DNA of 51,718 nucleotides from Acidobacteriota bacterium (GTDB lineage: Bacteria > Acidobacteriota > Blastocatellia > RBC074): NCBI GenBank assembly GCA_019639255.1, contig JAHBSF010000035.1, positions 1 through 51,718 on the forward strand. Reading direction: 5' to 3'. Shown here piece after piece: positions 49,651 to 51,718 of this stretch. Each line of letters starts with the position of its first letter. The stretch's first letter is position 1. A program made the translations under genes and the position numbers. The notes below the pieces were generated by a model. The model had not been told where the DNA came from. It saw only the letters and a list, made by a program, of their open reading frames with translations, and did not search any database.

Positions 49651-49682
49651 AGAAAGTCTAACCGTACGATGACCTTTCAGCT

Positions 49683-50009
49683 TTGACCACTATTCGGCAT
49701 CATTTTTTGTCCTGTAGAGAGGCGCCGCATTTTGAAAGCACCAGTCAACTGATGGACCTTCTCACTAAACGCTTCAATTTACCGGAACCCAGGTACTGGT
49801 CAGGTTACAAAGACAAAGTGTCGATGAGGCCATTGATTGCTTGCGACGGATTTACCGTTCAAATGACGGGACATTTTCAGCGCGGACCTTCCGACTCATT
49901 TTCTGTCGCGTTGGTCGAATCAACATATAAAAAAGCGAGGGAGGATAGAAGCGGGCTGACGACGCTAAAAAGAGAGAGGCATTTGTGCCCTAAGAATGCA
50001 GACCTCTGA
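49683..50009 (+). CDS. hypothetical protein, possible fragment
   Basis: A 108-codon frame beginning with TTG; an ATG at 49752 is an alternative (MDLLTKRFNLPEPRYWSGYK). The composition looks protein-like (CDGFTVQMTGHFQRGPSDSF), but I recognise no family and no ribosome-binding site. It lies in the decayed zone next to the transposase fragment and may be a remnant. Confidence 0.3.
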   Translation: MTTIRHHFLSCREAPHFESTSQLMDLLTKRFNLPEPRYWSGYKDKVSMRPLIACDGFTVQMTGHFQRGPSDSFSVALVESTYKKAREDRSGLTTLKRERHLCPKNADL

Positions 50010-50201
50010 GTGGGCTGCTTCGAATAGTCTGGTTTTTCCAGTATTTGGCTGAGAGTTCGGGAATTGTCGGGATTATGGAGTCGCGCCTCTGATTTGAGGA
50101 GCCCTGGTTCATCAGCTCTGTCCCTTTCGATGCCGCGCCACATCAGGTAGAGCGAAGCGGGAACTCCGTGCGGCTAAATCAAACCACACGATATTGGGAT
50201 A

Positions 50202-50303
50202 AAAAGAGAGATAACGGAACAAACGAAATGATACGAAAATGACGGAAAAGTTGAATATTTCCGTAGTTTCCGTCTATTTTCGTTTGTTCCGTTATCTCTC
50301 TTT
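50202..50303. repeat. hairpin element H21 (two-armed, inverted core)
   Basis: A near-palindrome. The left flank CACGATATTGGGATA (near 50187-50201) is like that of H19, but the loop reads GTTGAATAT (50250-50258), the reverse complement of the H5/H12/H19 loop. Confidence 0.93.
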
Positions 50304-50311
50304 GCTTCCTT

Positions 50312-50368
50312 GGATGTGGTGATGCCGAAATCATTATCTTTGCGAGACAAAATGGAGAACGCGGAAAT
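50312..50368 (+). repeat. 57-bp direct repeat, copy 1
   Basis: Identical to 51661-51717. It carries the codons VVMPKSLSLRDKMENAE, which in copy 2 are the in-frame continuation of the gene at 51404, and it runs into the left arm of H22. Confidence 0.95.
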
Positions 50369-50660
50369 TGCGGAAACAAAACCAGGATGGCTTGTTTTTT
50401 CCGCGTTTTCCGCGTCTTTATTCCGTGTCTTCAGCGTTCTCTCCTGCCTGCTTGTCTTCGCGCTTCTCGCGAATAATCACTCCATCGCCCAGCAATCGCC
50501 CCCAAATTTCGTCTGGCCCGGCAATGCGCGCGCAGCAATCAGCCTCAGCTTCGACGACGCACGCACAAGCCAGACGGAACAAAATTGCAACCACCCGCCG
50601 TCCCACGCTATGATTAAAGCACTGGTATTTCCGTCCATTTTGAGGAGGCAACCACTATGA
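50352..50660 (+). pseudogene. 5' fragment of a secreted polysaccharide deacetylase
   Basis: The frame encodes an N-terminal hydrophobic signal (MENAEIAETKPGWLVFSAFS ... VFALLANNHSIAQ) and then NFVWPGNARAAISLSFDDAR, the start of a polysaccharide-deacetylase NodB domain with its first Asp pair. After TSQ (about 50576) the likeness stops and the frame ends in unrelated sequence just before the antitoxin gene. Residues 2-31 are encoded by hairpin H22. In-frame starts upstream (50322, TTG 50310) lie in the direct repeat. It is probably non-functional. Confidence 0.55.
50354..50444. repeat. hairpin element H22 (two-armed, GAGAACGCGG subtype)
   Basis: Left GGAGAACGCGGAAATTGCGG, right CCGCGTTTTCCGCG ... 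TTCAGCGTTCTCTCC. It forms the signal-sequence region of the deacetylase remnant. Its first ~15 bp reappear at the window end. Confidence 0.82.
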
Positions 50661-50920
50661 GCATCACCATCAAGCTGCCCCCCGACTTAGAGCAGCGCAT
50701 TCTGGGCCAGGCGGTGGAGAGCAAAAAACCGGTCGAGGAGATCGCCATCGGGCTGATCGTCCAAGGGCTTGACTCCCAAACACCGAAACTGACTTTTGAT
50801 GAGATTCTGGCGCCGTTTCGCCGAGAGATTACAGAAAGCGGGATCAGTGAAGATGAACTTGACGCGCTTTTTTTGAAAGCCAGGCGCGATTACGCCCGTG
50901 AGAACGAGGAGCAGGATTGA
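50657..50920 (+). CDS. antitoxin-like small protein of a PIN toxin pair
   Basis: An 87-residue acidic protein. The first 35 residues (MSITIKLPPDLEQRILGQAV) look like a short DNA-binding or RHH-type start, and the rest is charged (DELDALFLKARRDYARENEE), suited to wrap a toxin. Its TGA stop overlaps the toxin TTG start as TTGA. It probably neutralises the PIN nuclease and represses the pair. An AGGAGG lies upstream at about 50643. Confidence 0.65.
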   Translation: MSITIKLPPDLEQRILGQAVESKKPVEEIAIGLIVQGLDSQTPKLTFDEILAPFRREITESGISEDELDALFLKARRDYARENEEQD

Positions 50921-51411
50921 GCACCGAAAAGCCGCGTATCGTGCTTGATTGCGTGGTTTGCTTACAAGCCGCCGCCAAGGAAAAAAGTCCCGCGGCGGCT
51001 TGCTTGCGTTTGGCCGAAAACCATCACCTGCAGCTTTTCATTAGCCGCGCTATCATCAAAGAAATTCAAGATGTCCTTTCCCGCGACTATGTGCGCGCTC
51101 GTTTCAAGACGCTCACAGATGCATCAGTGAACGCTTTTATTGAGCGGCTACACCAATCCTCAGAGCTGATTCGAGACGTGCCGAGACATTTCAACTATGA
51201 GCGCAGGGACGTAAAAGACGAGCCGTATATTAATCTCGCCGTTGAAGTCGAGGCGCATTATTTAGTGAGCCGGGACAACGATTTGCTTGACTTGATGAAG
51301 TGGGAAAAAGAAGAAGGTCGCGAATTTCAAAAGCGGTTTCGCGGTTTGAAAATTACCACACCAGAAAAGTTTTTAGCCGAAATTAGCAACAAAGGCAAAG
51401 CCGATGAATAG
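50917..51411 (+). CDS. PIN-domain toxin (putative toxin-antitoxin component, COG1569-like)
   Basis: A 164-residue PIN nuclease. The first acidic residue lies in RIVLDCVVCLQAAA (Asp11), then AIIKEIQDVLSRDYVR, and the later acidic cluster KDEPYINLAVEVEAHYLVSR then DNDLLDL. Such toxins cut RNA and stop growth when free. It begins with TTG, overlapping the antitoxin stop, with GAGGAGCAGGA just upstream as ribosome-binding site. It is followed by a third gene whose ATG overlaps its end. Confidence 0.78.
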   Translation: MSTEKPRIVLDCVVCLQAAAKEKSPAAACLRLAENHHLQLFISRAIIKEIQDVLSRDYVRARFKTLTDASVNAFIERLHQSSELIRDVPRHFNYERRDVKDEPYINLAVEVEAHYLVSRDNDLLDLMKWEKEEGREFQKRFRGLKITTPEKFLAEISNKGKADE

Positions 51412-51718
51412 AGAGTTTGTGATTCTCCCCGAATTGATTGATCAAAACGAACCGCGAGCAAACGCGGCTGGTCAGTTGGTTGAGACAACACCAAATTTCA
51501 TCGCTTTACGGCGAATCAGGGGAAGCCAGACCTTGAGCCTTCACCGGATCATCACCGACGAAGGCCAACTACAGCCGTCAGGCTTAGGTGGGAGCGTCAA
51601 ACTGTTATGCGGTGACCCCGGTTTGTTCGCATTAAAAACGTTGGATTATGGGAAAGCTGAGGATGTGGTGATGCCGAAATCATTATCTTTGCGAGACAAA
51701 ATGGAGAACGCGGAAATC
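51404..51718 (+). CDS. third gene of the toxin-antitoxin unit, partial (runs off the window)
   Basis: An ATG at 51404 overlaps the toxin stop, and the frame stays open to the last base, 105 codons without a stop: MNREFVILPELIDQNEPRAN ... HRIITDEGQLQPSG. I recognise no family. It has no membrane segment. The last 19 codons are the 57-bp repeat also present at 50312-50368, where the same reading frame enters hairpin H22. So the 3' end of this gene has a second copy upstream of the toxin-antitoxin pair. Confidence 0.6.
   Translation, partial: MNREFVILPELIDQNEPRANAAGQLVETTPNFIALRRIRGSQTLSLHRIITDEGQLQPSGLGGSVKLLCGDPGLFALKTLDYGKAEDVVMPKSLSLRDKMENAEI
51661..51717 (+). repeat. 57-bp direct repeat, copy 2
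   Basis: Exact match to 50312-50368; the next base differs (C here, T there) and the window ends. The spacing between copies is 1349 bp. Confidence 0.95.

Noticed and set aside
49877-50143. 88-codon minus-strand frame
   Set aside because: Antisense to another doubtful frame, no start signal, no family likeness.

Overview
The window looks like chromosomal DNA of an uncultured Acidobacteriota bacterium, perhaps Blastocatellia-like. The grounds are a long ADOP-type orphan permease (36595-39015), an Oar-like TonB-dependent protein with a carboxypeptidase-regulatory N-terminus (11285-14599), other ABC permeases without ATPases, quinoprotein and cytochrome c genes, high GC and dense strand-biased gene clusters. 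This placement is inferred from gene content; no rRNA, tRNA or CRISPR array was seen.

Layout. (1) 50-10001, minus strand: a catabolic cluster of a Tat-signal TPP enzyme, a hypothetical protein, a cytochrome c, a polyvinyl-alcohol-dehydrogenase-like quinohemoprotein, a YVTN propeller lipoprotein, a DUF6351 protein and a two-domain alpha/beta hydrolase. Several stops and starts overlap, so it is probably one transcript. (2) 10182-18483: a quinone oxidoreductase, the Oar-like receptor, a lysoplasmalogenase-like membrane protein and two MacB/FtsX-type permeases. (3) 18718-20689: atpD-atpC, detached from the rest of the ATP synthase genes. (4) 21410-27805: a Tol-Pal locus (tolQ, tolR, tolA-like, tolB, a PAP2-like gene, pal, cpoB). 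(5) 27929-39015: a NifS-like enzyme, a siderophore-type TonB receptor, a MSOX-like flavoprotein, two DUF3526 permeases and an ADOP permease. (6) 39044-42035, minus strand: a queuosine-precursor transporter, an alkylsulfatase-like MBL hydrolase and a solitary DNA methyltransferase. (7) 42136-46074: radical SAM, MGDG-synthase-like glycosyltransferase, SDR and PAP2 phosphatase, a possible glycolipid unit. (8) 46323-51718: Uma2, VOC and methyltransferase genes, then a decayed accessory zone with an IS4-like fragment, pieces of a polysaccharide deacetylase, a PIN toxin-antitoxin pair and a gene running off the end.

The most unusual feature is a family of about 100-bp near-palindromes, named H1-H22 here: 16 two-armed copies and 6 single arms or remnants. 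The usual outer arm is AGAGATAACGGAACAAAC, carrying ACGRA pentamers about every 9-10 nt. Two-armed copies lie in tandem or convergent gaps and never in a divergent one, and often start right at a stop codon. They sit even inside atpD-atpC and tolQ-tolR. One arm encodes a Lys/Arg-rich stretch and the other a hydrophobic stretch, so an in-frame copy makes a ready-made signal peptide or membrane anchor. At least two secreted proteins (hydrolase and YVTN lipoprotein), a PAP2 phosphatase and a deacetylase remnant appear to take their N-termini from such elements. Two pairs of copies share a left flank but have the asymmetric core in opposite orientation, which suggests core inversion. A second, unrelated inverted heptamer repeat (24917-25076) supplies the N-terminus of the other PAP2 protein.
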